From NCBI GenBank assembly GCA_003991915.1, contig RQTK01000521.1, forward strand, positions 170,871-234,870: a stretch of DNA of 64,000 bases, in the 5' to 3' direction. This DNA is from Elysia chlorotica. Lineage: Eukaryota; Mollusca; Gastropoda; Plakobranchidae. The notes under the pieces were generated by a model. The model did not search any database. It saw only the letters and a program-made list of their open reading frames with translations, and was not told the DNA's origin. Of the stretch, positions 21,936-40,200 are shown in pieces. Positions within the stretch are counted from its first letter, which is position 1. Each line of letters begins with the position of its first letter. The position numbers and the translations under genes were made by a program.

Positions 21936-23610
21936 ATCGTTAATATTTCATGTATTTGCTTGCAATGTTTAAATTTGTTACGAGTTATTAAACTATTTAA
22001 TCAGAAACGCCTGTGATCATTGTTTTTTCACTTTTTCTATGTTAAAGAGATGTTTTTAACTTGTAGTTTTGAGGGAAGGAAGTTATTGTGGTATGGCCAT
22101 TTTACTAAGCTGCTACTTCTTGTCTTATCTATTTTTGCATATGAATCAGCTGTTGATGAGATCAGCCTTTATCTAAGCAAGCCTATATTCAGCTTTATGA
22201 ATGTCATTGTCATAATTATGTGTAGGTTGATGATCTGCTCCCAGTGTTGCGATTGGTGGAGTTTTATTAATCTACCTTTGTTAAGTCAGGAAATTCCACA
22301 AAGGTTAGGGTATCGCAAATCAAAATATAAATTCACTAAAGCTACAGGGGACATCTAAATTAGTTTCAATTACCTGATATAAAAAAACGAGGAAAAAATG
22401 AGTTAGAGTTAACATCTGAATATGTTACCAAGGAGGTAATTTGCTTGTTATCACTGATCAGTCAGCCAGAGTTCTTTCTCCTTGAAGAGGTTGCATGCCA
22501 TGATCTTCCATCTTTTTTTAACATGGGAAACCTCACTGATGCTATCTATTAAATCATGTATTAAATCTATAAGTCTCCTCTTGACGGATTCCAACATATT
22601 GAAACTTTTGCTACAGAAGCATTACTTATTTTCTAAAAAATCCCATTAATTAAGATACTCATTACATGTATTTTAAACATTTCAGTTCTTTTGGATAACA
22701 CACTCTTTGTTTAGGCCTATTCCAATCACTAGTTTATAAAAAGCAGTGGATATCGATAACTCGAGTCTGAATAAAGTCAAAACCTTGAGACCAAAATAAG
22801 GCGTTGTTTTGACTTGAATCAAGAGTTGACTTATCCATTGTACAAATTATATAAAGAAGCATTAAAAGAGAAATTTTCTAAAGGGTTTGATTGAAAGTGA
22901 GAATTGCTTTAAAGTGGATTCTATTGTATTCGCCTAGACCCTGGTTTAAAATATGATAATAGCTGTGACTGAAATTAGTTTTAATTTTTTTTTAAGGAAT
23001 AAGAGTTATATTTATGAGGCAACCAGGGTGAATAAGGCGCAAGTCGGAAATTTGGCTTTTGATGTTATCCATAGGTATTTAAGAAGCATTATATCATGCA
23101 TTTAAGAGGTGAAAAAAATTATAACTATCATTACTAGAACTAGAGATACATGTGTTTAAATTATTTTGAAAAATGAAAATGGTTTTATATAGCATGCACT
23201 TTTTAATGTTTATGTGTTTATGGACCTTTAGCTCAAAATCTTTATTGGCGACTTGTTTCGTGATTCACCCTGGTTGCCTCACATTTTTGTTTTCTTCTGT
23301 TGTTGTTTTTTTTTTTATTTTGGTCTTTGACTTAGCGTCTCGTTTGTGTGTGTGTGTGGGGGGGGGTATATGGAGGCATCTGAATTAGTCTTGCTTTAGT
23401 TTTAGTGAGTATTAAACTGAGACTGAGTTGTTTTTTGTGTGTGTGTGTGTGTTGTTTTTTTTTTCCTTAATGCTAATTGCTAGTACCAATATGCCATGTT
23501 CGAGTTCCATGACTAGAGGGTAGGTATATCCAGTTTACTTGTGATTAAACAATGAATATAACTACACATAGTCCGCTAATGAATCGAATGCTTGAGGCTA
23601 CACAAAGAAC
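21936..23610. other. Intergenic, nothing recognised
   Basis: Downstream of the BOLA3 poly(A) signal. AT-rich with small GT-rich tracts (23345-23370, 23437-23452). No coding exon supported. Confidence 0.5.
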
Positions 23611-23616
23611 TAATTG

Positions 23617-23690
23617 GTCTTGTTGGGATTTGCACCTGGAATACTGATTAAAATCTACATGCTCTTCCAACTAAGCTACATGTATATGAT
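23617..23690 (-). mobile_element. tRNA-like sequence, Lys-tRNA-like head
   Basis: The minus strand has TAGCTTAGTTGGAAGAGCAT as box A, a TTTTAA-containing anticodon region, and box B-like GGTGCAAATCCC. The acceptor stem is not paired, so it is more likely a SINE head or pseudogene than a working tRNA. Confidence 0.45.
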
Positions 23691-24450
23691 CATTGGTGTT
23701 GTTCCAATGCGAATCTGATTTTTCAAGTTTTGGCTATGTAGTCTAGACTGTGTTGCAGTCAATATATTTTAACTTGGCAGGAAGACCTATCAATCAGTCT
23801 TCATACAACAAACAATAACTGAAAGGTACTCGCTCGAGGACTAACAGCATGAGAGCAACACAAAAACTGGCGCCCCAAACGGCGATAGATCAGAAAGCCA
23901 CGCTTCGCATTCACATTATGCTAAGTAATGTTTTAAATTTAGAAATAATACAGAGCTTCTAAATAGTCGCCTTTTGGATATTACGGGAAACCAGGTGATG
24001 ATCAGAAAAAAAAATAATATTATCAATGGAGAGAGCAAAGCTATCTTTTGGTTTTGGTACTTGAAAAAAATAAGGGTTCGATTCGCACTCTCTCCTACAA
24101 CAGAACCCGATATAGAATTCGATCAAAGAAAAGAAGCAATGCTCTTACTTAAAACATTTTTGGCCGTCAACTGGTTTGTTATCTGTAGCTCTCTATCTGT
24201 GACCTTGGCTCTTCGAATGAATCCAAGTAAATATCTATTAGTCATCCCTTCTTAATGAAGCAATGGTCCAGGGTCGCGCGATTGTTCCAATGAATGAGTC
24301 GGAAATGTGTTCTACAAAGATAAGAAAACAAAGGATTCGCCTTCTTGAAGTTCTTCAATAATTCCAAAGACAAAATGCGTAATAGAGTATTTCTGACGAT
24401 AGTGTTTTCATCCAAACTTGTATATGTATATATTAATATTATGCTGTTGA

Positions 24451-24665
24451 TGTTGTTGAGTTGGTTAACGTTCAACATTAGCCAGTATATAGTCTATATT
24501 GTGGACGGGCCCCAAGACTGACGTCTGACAATTTTATGTGCTGCCACACGAGACAGGGCGGGGGTACCATGACTCCCGTCTCAGCCGGTCACATTAAACT
24601 GACACCAACCCAACCAGTAGGGAGCGCAATCGCAAGTCGATGTTCTACCCCATGGCCACTCCCGC
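24451..24665 (-). mobile_element. SINE with internal deletion (copy D)
   Basis: Tail and body match the family. The head keeps GGGGTAGAACATCGACTTG but lacks the box B segment and the region around it. It faces copy E across a (CT)n tract and the assembly gap. Confidence 0.85.
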
Positions 24666-24716
24666 TTATTTTGGAGGAAAACATAGGGATTCGATTCAAG
24701 AGCATGACAATTTGTT

Positions 24717-24720
<4 letters not shown>

Positions 24721-24760
<40 letters not shown>
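24721..24760. repeat. (CT)n microsatellite abutting the gap
   Basis: At least 20 CT units run straight into unknown bases. The true length is not known. Confidence 0.95.
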
Positions 24761-24899
24761 NNNNNNNNNNNNNNNNNNNNNNNNNNNNNNNNNNNNNNNN
24801 NNNNNNNNNNNNNNNNNNNNNNNNNNNNNNNNNNNNNNNNNNNNNNNNNNNNNNNNNNNNNNNNNNNNNNNNNNNNNNNNNNNNNNNNNNNNNNNNNNN
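24761..24899. other. Assembly gap (139 N)
   Basis: Run of unknown bases between (CT)n and a SINE fragment. The gap size may be an estimate. Confidence 1.
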
Positions 24900-25016
24900 C
24901 GGCTGAGACAGGAGTCATGGTATCCCCGCCCTGTCTTGTGTGTGGCAGCACATAAAATTGTGAGACGTCAGTTTTGGGGCCCGTCCACAATATAGCCTAT
25001 GTAGTGCTGCTGTTGG

Positions 25017-25018
<2 letters not shown>
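24900..25018 (+). mobile_element. SINE fragment, opposite orientation (copy E)
   Basis: Plus-strand body from CGGCTGAGACAGG to the tail GTTGGAC. The head is missing or lies in the gap. A (TAC)n tract at 25018-25050 follows the tail directly. Confidence 0.85.
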
Positions 25019-25050
<32 letters not shown>

Positions 25051-25555
25051 TTATTATTATAATGATGATGATGATGACGAAAATGATGATAATGGTAATG
25101 ATGTAAATCGACCATGATGTAAATAGTACTTATTTGCTGTGATGACGAGGAGGAGGAGGAGGGGGGTTGGGTTAGAAAAGAAAATTGCTTGGCTTTAATT
25201 AATCATTAAAAGCGACGGCAGCGTTCGGTAGCTCAAAACTCTGTAGTCTTCAGAAATTCTTCTGGAATCAACAGATTAAGATCTGAATTCGTTGCATAAC
25301 AGGCCGTCAACCCGACCTTTGTTTGATCACGTGATTACCCACCTGTCTTGACTAATGCACTTACTAAAATCATAACAAGAAAGTTTATATCGCATAGCCT
25401 TGAGCACCGTAGCTTATTTAAGTTTGAAACCAGTGCACTTTGTGATGACAACACGAAAAGGCACGTTTATACACTGAAGAGCATTAATAATAGTTTTAGC
25501 GCAGTGGACTAACAATACATTTAGTAAAGAAAAATTTTCTATTTAATATATTTCA
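25051..25555. promoter_or_regulatory. Upstream region of the secreted-protein gene
   Basis: Contains TAC/TAT and GAT repeats up to about 25110, then ordinary sequence. A TTATTTAAG near 25413 could be a TATA-like element, which is weak. ATATTTCAG at 25547-25555 looks like a splice acceptor, so a non-coding first exon may lie in this stretch. Confidence 0.35.
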
Positions 25556-25582
25556 GGTGGACCTCAAACGAAATCGAGAAAG

Positions 25583-30003
<4,421 letters not shown>

Positions 30004-30063
30004 ATTTTTATTGATTTTACAGTGATACTGTATTATTTCATGTGGTTAGCTATGGAAAATAAA

Positions 30064-31213
30064 TATTTTTAAACTTGGCTGTTGTTTTGGGATTTTTTTT
30101 TAAATCCTGTAAATTGTTTTAGTGCTAGATTAAAATTAAAGTCACCGAATTCCAGAAATGCATGTAAAACATTAAATGAAAAGGCAAGGAGCCCTACATG
30201 CTAAAATGTTTGCCTATAGATAACTAATCCATATATTGTAATAGTTATATCATAATACATTATATTTTCTCACTTCATAGTTATCTTTTAACATGCAACT
30301 CAACCATATTTATGCGACACACTAAAGAGACACATTCACATAACAAAACTGTGTGGTTTTCATATTTGAAAATCATTTCCAAAAACATGATTTTAATATA
30401 AATTAAGAACATCCAAAAGAAGACACAAAGGATTCTATAAGTATAGCATCTCAGAAATCATCAAATTCAAGACAAACTATATTATTAAAAGGAAACACAA
30501 AAATTACAGAAGGGGCACACAATATAAACTATTTAAAACTTTTTTTGTATTAACAATTCACTATACAAAGTTCACACAATACTCTAAAAAGAACAATGCG
30601 AATGCTGATATACCAACCTTGGCACTTACAAACTGTCACCTCTGCAAATGTAAACATAGGTATAATGACAAGTGAGAGAAGGTAGAGAAATGTAGAGAAA
30701 TTTTAACTTGATAGATAGAGATTGTTAAAATTGAGAAAAATTACGGGGATGGCAAAAACATAATACATACAGAAATATAGAGTGGATGATGATTTTTATT
30801 TCAACATCTATGTTTTCTGCATACCTTCAGTGACATGAAGTGATGAGCAGCAAAGAATGAAACATGTCACCACTATTTTAGCTAGTTTTATTATTAAAGC
30901 TCGATTATAGAATCTTAACTTAAGGTTGTTAAGATAAACTAGGAAAAAGATAAGGTGAGAGATTAATCTCCTTCAGCTTTGGATCCATCAAAATTATAAA
31001 GTTCAGAGCTAGAATCATTTTATTTCAACAATGCAGTCCCAGTGCCTAAGCGAAAAAATATATAATACGAAAGTGTGCACAAAGATACATTGTGAATTAT
31101 TTGATGCAATGAATTACTATGTATGATTATTGTGATCTTTTCTCTTTCTGTTTGCATTTCTCTCTGTACCTATTGAGCTGGTATATTCAAACTCAGCTTG
31201 AAACACTTTAAAA
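30064..31213. other. Intergenic, nothing recognised
   Basis: AT-rich sequence downstream of the secreted-protein gene. No coding exon or element was supported. Confidence 0.45.
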
Positions 31214-31300
31214 AATAGAATAGTCAACACTTGCTGATCTTTCATTTTCAGTTTCCGTAAAAGGTAAGATATGGTAAATAATCTGCAACAACAAAAAAGA
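31214..31300. repeat. 87-bp direct repeat, left copy
   Basis: Identical base for base to 31863-31949. It flanks a truncated LINE and so looks like a very long target-site duplication. Confidence 0.95.
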
Positions 31301-31862
31301 CTCGCAAAGAGTAGAAAAAATAATAAAGAAAGCTTCCCGAATTATTGGCTGTGAACTGACGTCTTTCAAAGACATGTATTTTTTACAAGTAATTAAAAAA
31401 GCTAAATGTATTACATCAGACACAAACCATCCTCTACATAGTGAATACGAAACGTCCAAAAGAAGCAACAGACTATTATCAAAAAGAGCAAGAACAGATA
31501 GATACAAAAACTCATTCATACCAACATCCATTAGGCGACTACAAAATAGCTTTAACTAGAGCGGGGCGAACGTTGTCTCCGGGTCGGGAGAATCGCAGTC
31601 GGGATTTTGTGTTTGTATGCAGTATTAAATGTATTCTTGTATATGCGTGAAGAGTTGTATGTTTGAAATCGCTCATTATATTTTATTATTATTATCATCA
31701 ATAATTTATATGTCACACATGTACAACTGGTGTATTTATGTATGTATGACCAAGAAAAATTTCCCTATGGGAAAATAAAGGATTATCTTATCTTATCTTA
31801 TCTTATCTTATAAATTATATATTAAAGAATCTTATTATTAGATGTGTTTTTCGCGATCAAAG
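31301..31862 (+). mobile_element. 5'-truncated non-LTR retrotransposon (CR1/L2/Rex-like C-terminus)
   Basis: The reading frame to the stop at 31557-31559 ends with features typical of the end of ORF2 in these LINEs: ASRIIG, then DTNHPLHSEY, RARTDRYKNSFIPTSIRRL. A roughly 200-bp 3' UTR follows, and a (TTATC)n tail at about 31783-31812. The element begins directly at the end of the left repeat. About 50 bp of unexplained sequence lie between the tail and the right repeat. It is too short to be active. Confidence 0.88.
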
Positions 31863-31949
31863 AATAGAATAGTCAACACTTGCTGATCTTTCATTTTCAG
31901 TTTCCGTAAAAGGTAAGATATGGTAAATAATCTGCAACAACAAAAAAGA
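31863..31949. repeat. 87-bp direct repeat, right copy
   Basis: Perfect copy of 31214-31300. The first mismatches lie right outside both ends. Confidence 0.95.
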
Positions 31950-34200
31950 TAACGCAGGAAAAAAATATATGGGTATATCTTATTATTATGATAGGGAGTT
32001 CAAGTCATAGCATATAAAGAACATCGAAAGACTTGAGAAAAAAAAAATGAAAAAGGCTTGAGGGCAAAAAAGCACCTTTTTGACATTGTGGACGGCACAT
32101 AAGGTTTATTAGAGGAAAAGAAATATATAAGCAGAGACATATCTGACTACAATCACACCATGTGACCATATGTCACAATATCTAGAGACACAGGTTATGA
32201 AAGATGAAAGAAGGTGTTTTTTAAATGTGCTTCTCTGTGTTACTATTTTACAATTTTTAGTGGCCCATAACCTATTATTAAAATATATTTTTTTCTTCAC
32301 TGCAAATTTTTTTAATGGCACTGTCATGGATATAATTGTTATACACTCATTCTGTGTATATTCTTATTTTTTTTTTCCCTTTTTAGTTTCTCTTTATCAA
32401 CATTAATACAAATAAGTGGCTTTTTCATAGAATCAGTGCCTCTAATGTGTACAATTTGACAGTTATATCAGGCAGGGGAATCATTGAAATAGCACCTTAT
32501 GTTTGTAAAAAGCAAAAGAGGGATAAGATAAGGATTTCAGTTGTGTCATTGGGGTTATAGAAAACAAAGTAAATATTAATAATAAAAGAGAATTACAACT
32601 CAGTATGTATTCTTAACAGGACATGAGATGAATTGCTGAACACACCACAGAAAGAAAGAACGTTTGGAGTGATAGAGAAAGAGGAAAAGAGGAAAAGATT
32701 AATGCTTATCTTCATAATCATATCTTTTTAAATAACAGGTCTTTTTAAAGTGGAAAATCACAATAGCAGTATTTTTGCACACCAATTCAATGTTAATAAC
32801 AATTTAAGAGATAAAATGAGGCACTTTCAACTCCTAACACAATTTTACAACAGAATAAGAAGATCATTCCATTGAATATTAAAATAAAAAGAAAAGTTTT
32901 AACTTTTCACCAAAAAACTAGTTAACAATGAAATAACTAATTTAATTTGGAATTTTGTCAAATTGTCATTGATTAATTTGTAAAAAAAAATTTAAAAAAA
33001 AAGATAAGAAAATTCAACTTTCCTAATATTTGTAAAAATTTCAAGAGCTAACATTGTAAGGGGAAAGATGACATTGATATTGACTCTTTGTACAGTGGTC
33101 TTGCTAGAAAAAGAAGAAAAAAGGAGAGGGGGTTTATTTAAATGAGTTTGCAATTGGAACATGAAATTTGAAAAGCACTAAACAAAATCTTCAATATTCA
33201 TTGTATATATTTAAAATTTACAAAATATTCACCATGGAGGATCTTATATAATGTCACTATATCAACATGTTTGATTGTGCACAGTGCAACATTATTTAGG
33301 CTTATCCATTTTCTTTAGATTGAGCGCCATGCATGTGATTACTAACGTTGATATAATTGGAATGCATTGTGTTTTTTTAAAATGGGTTAAAGGATTTAGA
33401 GGGCAAAATTCACACCAGTTCAATCATACAACAGTGATTTAAATTCAAGAAGCCTATTAAAATTAAACATGCTTTTATATATCACTGTTCCTTCTCCCTT
33501 CAAGCTTAAAGTTACTCATCAGTATACAAATACAACATTGGTTAAACCTGTAAAAAAAAATAAAGCAAAAATAGAAATGAACTAAGCTTGATAATAATGC
33601 TTTAAAGAACAAAAAAATCCTGGCAGCTTTAGTTTACCTTGCTAAGTTAATTTTCTTTTTCAAATAATATTTACAGATATCTTTCAAGTGCACAATGTAG
33701 TGTAATATTGTGTCACATATTTGAATGCCAGAGGGTGAGCTGCAGGCTCTTCTAATGTTCAGATACAGGAAACATATACATATATATAACATTTGTACAG
33801 GAAAGAATTTATATTTTCAAGACTTCTCTCCAGCAAAAGCCAAGCACTGATTGCACATTTGGGAGCAGCCGTTAAAAAGTTATTTAATGTAGAATGAGAT
33901 TAACTACACACAAATAAATGAACATGATGACTTATTCTTTGATCATCCCTCTAGTTCAGTAATAATCATCAAATGCTTTTTGCCTCAAACTTGAAATCAT
34001 TTTCTAACCTTGACTCCCATACTTTCATGGGAGAAGTAGCCTTCATTGATTCTGAACAGAAGTAAAATTATGCAATGTATTTGTGTATTATTTTTTTCAA
34101 ACTCAAGATTAATAATGATGACTTTTGCAATGTAAATGAACAGCACCTCTTCAAACAATACTTTATGTACACTCTAAATATTGAGTTTTTCCAAATGTAT
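31950..34200. other. 3' flank and likely 3' UTR of the formin gene
   Basis: AT-rich, with many short A and T runs and no coding exon. The right part must hold the formin 3' UTR. I could not fix its poly(A) site. Confidence 0.4.
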
Positions 34201-37200
34201 CTAAGGGTGCATAACTGTTGGTTTAACTACAGCCATTGCACCAGGTTGCCTCCCATAGAGAGGGCCAGACTTAAGGGGTCGATCAAAGGCAGAGTTGGAA
34301 GATTTGATTGCCCTCCTCAATTCCGCAGTGTACACATCATTTCCAGAAGATTCAGGCTGAATTGTGGAAACTGCATTCTCCTTATTGTTGATTGCCATTG
34401 GTGTGGCGATGTTATCATCACCATTGCTATTGTTGCTGGGTGCTTGTTGCCCTGCCACAGGGGAAATGTAAAGTATCTGTGGTGATGGACGACGATGAAC
34501 ACTGTGACTATTACTTTTACCCCCAACATTGTTGATGTTTATATTGTTATTAATGTTGGTCTTATTGATGTTGTTACTGGAAGGAGATTGGGACATTTGA
34601 TGCGGGTTTCGAAGTTGAATGTTTCTATCAGAACTATGATGATGCCTGCTGTCATTGTTCTGACTATTTTTACTGCCGCTTATTTCACTAGCCTTGCTTT
34701 GCTGCTGATGTTTCTGCTGGCCTGGGTACTGGGGCTCTGGTTTGGGAAGAAAAGGTGAATGATAGACCGTACCTGCAATATGGGATGCAGATATGGGGGG
34801 TGAGTTGAAGTGTCCATGCCGATGGCTCTGAGAACTGTATGTCAATCTTTCATCACGGCGTCCATGACCACTCCAGCCATGATACTGGGTGCTGCTAGCG
34901 ATCTGACTAGAAGCCCTAATCTCCTTTCCGCTGTCTCTGAGGACATTTCCATGGACTAAAATGCTTTCAGATTGTTGGGTTTGGGCGGATTTCTGGGTGC
35001 CATCATGTGAAGTCTTATCTGGCCTCTGGTTTTGATGGTGCCGACGATTTTGATGAGCAGAGGAGCCTGGTTCTTGTTGGTTTTGCTGCTGTGAAGATGG
35101 CAAAGAGTTGGGGGATTCTTGGAAGTGGTGATGACTCACTTCTGGATAACTACCTGATCTTTTAGTGTTGCTTTTATGACCACCGTCATATCTTTTATGA
35201 GAATGGTGATCTTCATTTTTATCATATTTGTGAGACTTTGTTTTATCAGTGTTGTCTGAAGATTTCACAAAATGCCTAGACTGCTGGTTATGGTGCTCAC
35301 CATGATGACGGCTGTATGACCTCTTGCTACCTGTTGAGTGGGAATGAGTACTAGCATCATCGGATCGCCCAGAACTTACAGGAGGCGAGACCATAGTTCC
35401 CTCTTCTCTAATGTTCTTTCTGCGAGCAAGAGGTGTAGACGTCATGGATGGAGGTTTGTCATCTTCCATAAAAGGAGCTTGCAAAAAGTTTGAAGTGGGG
35501 GGTAACTTGGGGGGTGGAGTTTGTTCAAAGCGGTCTACAAGATTCATGACTGATTGAGGAGCAGCTGGTTGCCTAGATGAAGTGGGTGTTACTTTCTTCT
35601 TAGCATCATCCCTCCTAGACACATGCCCTTGAAGACTGATTTCATTGTTAGCATCATGTGAGCCTTGGTTGTGTCTAGCATTGTAAACATTATCATCAAC
35701 ATGATAGCGCCTTTTGCCTTGACCATCTGATGGTGTTTTTGAAACTGATTGAGCCCTGTCAAGGATGTTATTAGCACTTGAACTTCGACGGGCTACGACT
35801 CTTCTGTTGCCCTGTTGCTCTTTTTGGCTTGCACACAGACCTCCTTCAGCTGAGTGGGCATCTCTAGATGGACCAAGCTCTAATCGACCATCAGGACTGA
35901 CAGTAAACATTGATGCTGCTACTGTTTTCAGGTGGTTGCTGTCTGTATTCGCACCATCTCCAGCACTTGCTTGATATTGATTGTGATGATATGATGCTGA
36001 AGGGGAGGTTGCTCTTTGGGTTCTGTCATTTGTTTTATTTTCAGAAAAACTTTTTCCTTGATTTGATGATTGATGAAGCTCAGACGAATTAGTTGGATGT
36101 TGAGAAAAAACTAAAGGTGAAGCATGATAGTGGTTAGAAGAAAATTTTGGAGGCAGGACAGTATATGATGTGGGGGCACCTGGGTAGACAGATGAAGCTG
36201 GACTAGAAATAATAGCAGAATTGTTTTCATTTCTGCTTTTCAAGCTACTGCAATTAGACGGGTCTTGGTAAATTATACCTGCTACATACTGACCACTTTT
36301 CTTTTGCAACTCTTGCCTGTACATGTCTGAACTACTTGATCCCTGTGGGGCATGTCCAGCATGAGAACCTGAAGCAGGAGAAGTGACTGGTCCGGCATGT
36401 CCTCTAATTCCACCCTCAAGCTTAGGGTCATACTTGGACTGGTTTTCATAGTTTGGTATGAGTTTAGCTTTGTACACAGGTACAGCTGTTGCCTTTACCC
36501 ATTTTGACTCTGCTGTCATGCTGATGCTGTTAGAAGTTTCAACGTCTCTTTTACCAACCAAAGCATGTTCCTCTTGCTGGTAATGGGTGTTGGGTTGTAC
36601 TTCACACATGTGATCCTCCCTCCCATTTTCAGAATTTCTGATTCCTCCAGCCTCTTCATCCTCAGAGAACTGTGTTGCTGCCTCCAATGCCTTGCCATAC
36701 ATGTCAGAAATACTGACATTGCTACCTAAAGCTATGGGCGCTCTATCTCGTCCAGACCTTCTCTTAGGTCCACTTCTGTGAGCGTGCCTCTCAGTCCTGT
36801 TTTGGTAATTGTCAGGACTACCGTAGGGATGACTTGGCTTGGTATGACGCTCCCTGGAATGGTCAGGCCTCCTGGCCCTCTCTTTGGATTTCGAATGTGG
36901 ATTAGAAAATCCATGACTGTTAGACTCCTTGTACATAGAAAGTCCTTGGTCTTTGCCACTGTGGCGGCTGCTCACAGTAGAAGGTAGTGAGTCATGGCCA
37001 TCTCTGTGTCCTGATCCAACTAGCATAACCGTTGCTGGTCTTCCTGAAGACTGATACTTTTCAAACTCACTCTCTTTATGGTTTTGTTTATCTGGGGCAA
37101 CATCTGCTCTGCGAGGCTGTCCAGGATAAAAATAGTTTTGATAATTCACAACATCATCATGGAAAGGATTTATACCGTTGTTGACAATTTTGACTTCTGC

Positions 37201-40200
37201 TTGAGATTCATGATTTTGATCTATTAGGAAACCACGAGGAGGCTTTGGTGGAGATTCCTCTAGACCATCTGGGTTTTCTCTTACATCTTTATTGTTTCCA
37301 CTGCTACTACCATTGGTGACATAGGCTGATGGAGATTTCTCATTATCTCCGTTTGATTTTTTGGAGTTTGAGCTACCTGAAAGTTTTTGTACAACAGTGT
37401 TTCTGAGTTTGTTAAAGGGAGCTGACACAGATCGGAGAGCAGAATGTTGGTTACCACTTTGTTGATTTGAATTCTGATGCTGCTGATCTCCTGGGCTTGC
37501 CGGAGTTCTCTGTTTTGAATCTCGCTTTATCAAAGATTTGAAAAAGTTACCATTTTTCTTGTGTGAATTCTCTGGCTCCGTGGAACCAGGGCTTAGGGTA
37601 TTGCTGTTGTCGTTGTAATCCTGGGACTCAGTCTGAGGCATGCCCCTCACTTGATCACTCTCACTCTCTGTATATGGAGGGGGTGTTTCAGAGCCATCGC
37701 TAGGGGGAGAGGCAGGCTGATTAAAGGCATGACGAGACAAGCTCTCATAAAGAGGTTCAAAACCAAAATTACTCCCTTCTGTGTAGTTGTCCCTCTCAAA
37801 ATTACCATTGTAATTAAGATGACCTGTGTGATTTGCCCTCTTAGTGCTTCCATAGACAGATGTTTGTGTATTACTGTTATTTTTCTTGGCATCGTTGTGA
37901 CTATGAGTGTTATTGTTGGTATCCACACGAGGCATTGGTTTAGCTAAATGAATAGTGTGATGATGAGGGGAAGTTGGAGAAGGTGAAGATACAGTAGGAC
38001 TGGCTTGTGTGATAGGCTGAGGTTTAATTACATTTGGAGGGATAGCCTTGATAGGTTTTGGAGATGTTTGCATCTGATTTAGGTTAAAACCAGTTTCCAC
38101 AGAAATTTGATGGATTTTGTGTGCTTGAGAAAAGCCTGGCTGTTGGTGCTGGCCCTTTGGTTGCTGTATTTCCCATTTCGAGGAAGTTTTGGAACTCCGA
38201 ACCATTCTTGGTTGGTTTTTGTAGTAAGGATACAAATCATCTTCGAAATTGCCTTGATCAGCATGCCATTGCGAATCCCCACCCTTTACTTGTCTATCAT
38301 CAAGTGGATTGATGTCAGGTAGGTTCACAGGTGTAAGGCAGTCTCTATCATCAGCATTCTCAGGTGAATCAAAAGCATCACCTGCAAAATCTTTATTTTG
38401 AGGCAAATGATGAGGGTGATTATTATGTTGTTCATGCTGCTGAAGGTGATGAGGATATGATTGCTGCTGGTGTCGAAAATCAGTCTCATTGAGAAAATTC
38501 TCCTCATGATCTTCAGGCCCCATTTCTAAAGTGTATCTTCCCACTGACTCAATCCAGGAGTTAATGTGCTCAAGCTGCCTGGCCCGATTTTCCCTCATTT
38601 CCTCATCCTGACTGAAGGATGCCACATGACGCATCATAGTTGACTTCAGAGAGTTAAAACCCGGTAAGGATGAGCTCGACTGGAGTGGCGATAATGTGGA
38701 AATAAAGAAGAGGGCATGGGGTGGGGCATGGGATACTGATTTAGACATTGGTGAAGATAAAGTTTTTTTAAAGTCACATATTGTAACAAAGAGATGCTCT
38801 TTTGACACTCCACAAATATATCTCATGGAATATTGTTTGAGTACCTTTTTGTTTAAGGCTTATAAAGCTTGACACATTATTTTTCTATAAATGTCTAAAG
38901 AAAAAACTATTGTGCCTGCGTTTTATACCTATGAAAAGGATATTTAACCAAAATGTAATTCTTTTATCCTAAGCAATCATAACACATTGTGTAGGCTTAA
39001 AAGTGTATAACTTTTTTACTTCCTTCCCCCACCCCCATCTTCAACCCCACCTATCAGTACCATCCTTCTCACTTTGATTACTTTAAAAAGATATAGAATG
39101 AAATAATAATTATGTGAAAATCTTGTCTACATATGGAATTCATTATGGAATGTAACCTTTGGTGTGCTAATGCAGCTTTTTATATTCATGACTCACTTAT
39201 TTTCTTGACAATTTGAAGAAATAGATCATCTATATACTTCTTTTTGATAACATCTAGTTAACCAGAATCATTAGCATATTTTAAATTTTAAAAAGACTGA
39301 AATTTGTTATTGTGTCATGATTTAATCAAATATTCCAAGTTAGACATAGAACTAAGTCATTTAATTTCACAGAATTAGTTCAGCTTCATTCCACAAACAC
39401 TCACCAATTGGCTCGTTGTGGCCAGGTCTGCATTAAACTTGTCCCTTGCAAGGTTTCTGTGTGCAAGCTTCCAGTAGTACTTGCAGTCATGGAGGAAGGA
39501 TGCCCAAACCTTGTAAATAAAGACAAATTTTGAAAATAACAATGATTGATATTTCCCCAGCAACGATAATAAGACAGAGGCTGCAGTTGTACAGAGTTGA
39601 ATCTTGAGACTTTTAAAGTAACATGATGCGTAATGGTTGATGGTGAAATCATCATACTATCTAAAACAACCAATACTTACTAATAAAAGGAACACAATGA
39701 ATTAGATGGTAGAGTAGGAGATCAAAACACCTTGTATTATCAAATCAATTCCCTATATGTAATAATTTGGAAAGAACTAAGTTCACATTTTTATGACTAA
39801 ATAAAAAAAAGATAATTTTGAGTGAATTCCTTATCTATAATAATTTTTTGGAAAGCAGTTTAAAATACCTGTACCACAAAATAAATCCAATACATGTACA
39901 TGTAATTTAATTAAATTCTTTCATCATAATGATAAAACATAAACCATGCTTCTACTTTCCATCCTATCTCTACATTTATAATAATTATGATCTATTATGA
40001 TAAATGACCCATTTAGTATTGTCATAATTTAAATATATAAAGATCAAAACACCTTGTATTACCAAATCAAAAAGTAGTCTACTGCACTTTTTTTTAATGA
40101 ACTAAGTTCACATTTTTATGACTAAATAAAAAAAAGATAATTTTGAGTGAATTCCTTATCTATAATAATTTTTTGGAAAGCAGTTTAAAATACCTGTACC

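Noticed and set aside
24536..24990. ORFs spanning the N run
   Set aside because: They translate SINE and (CT)n sequence and unknown bases.
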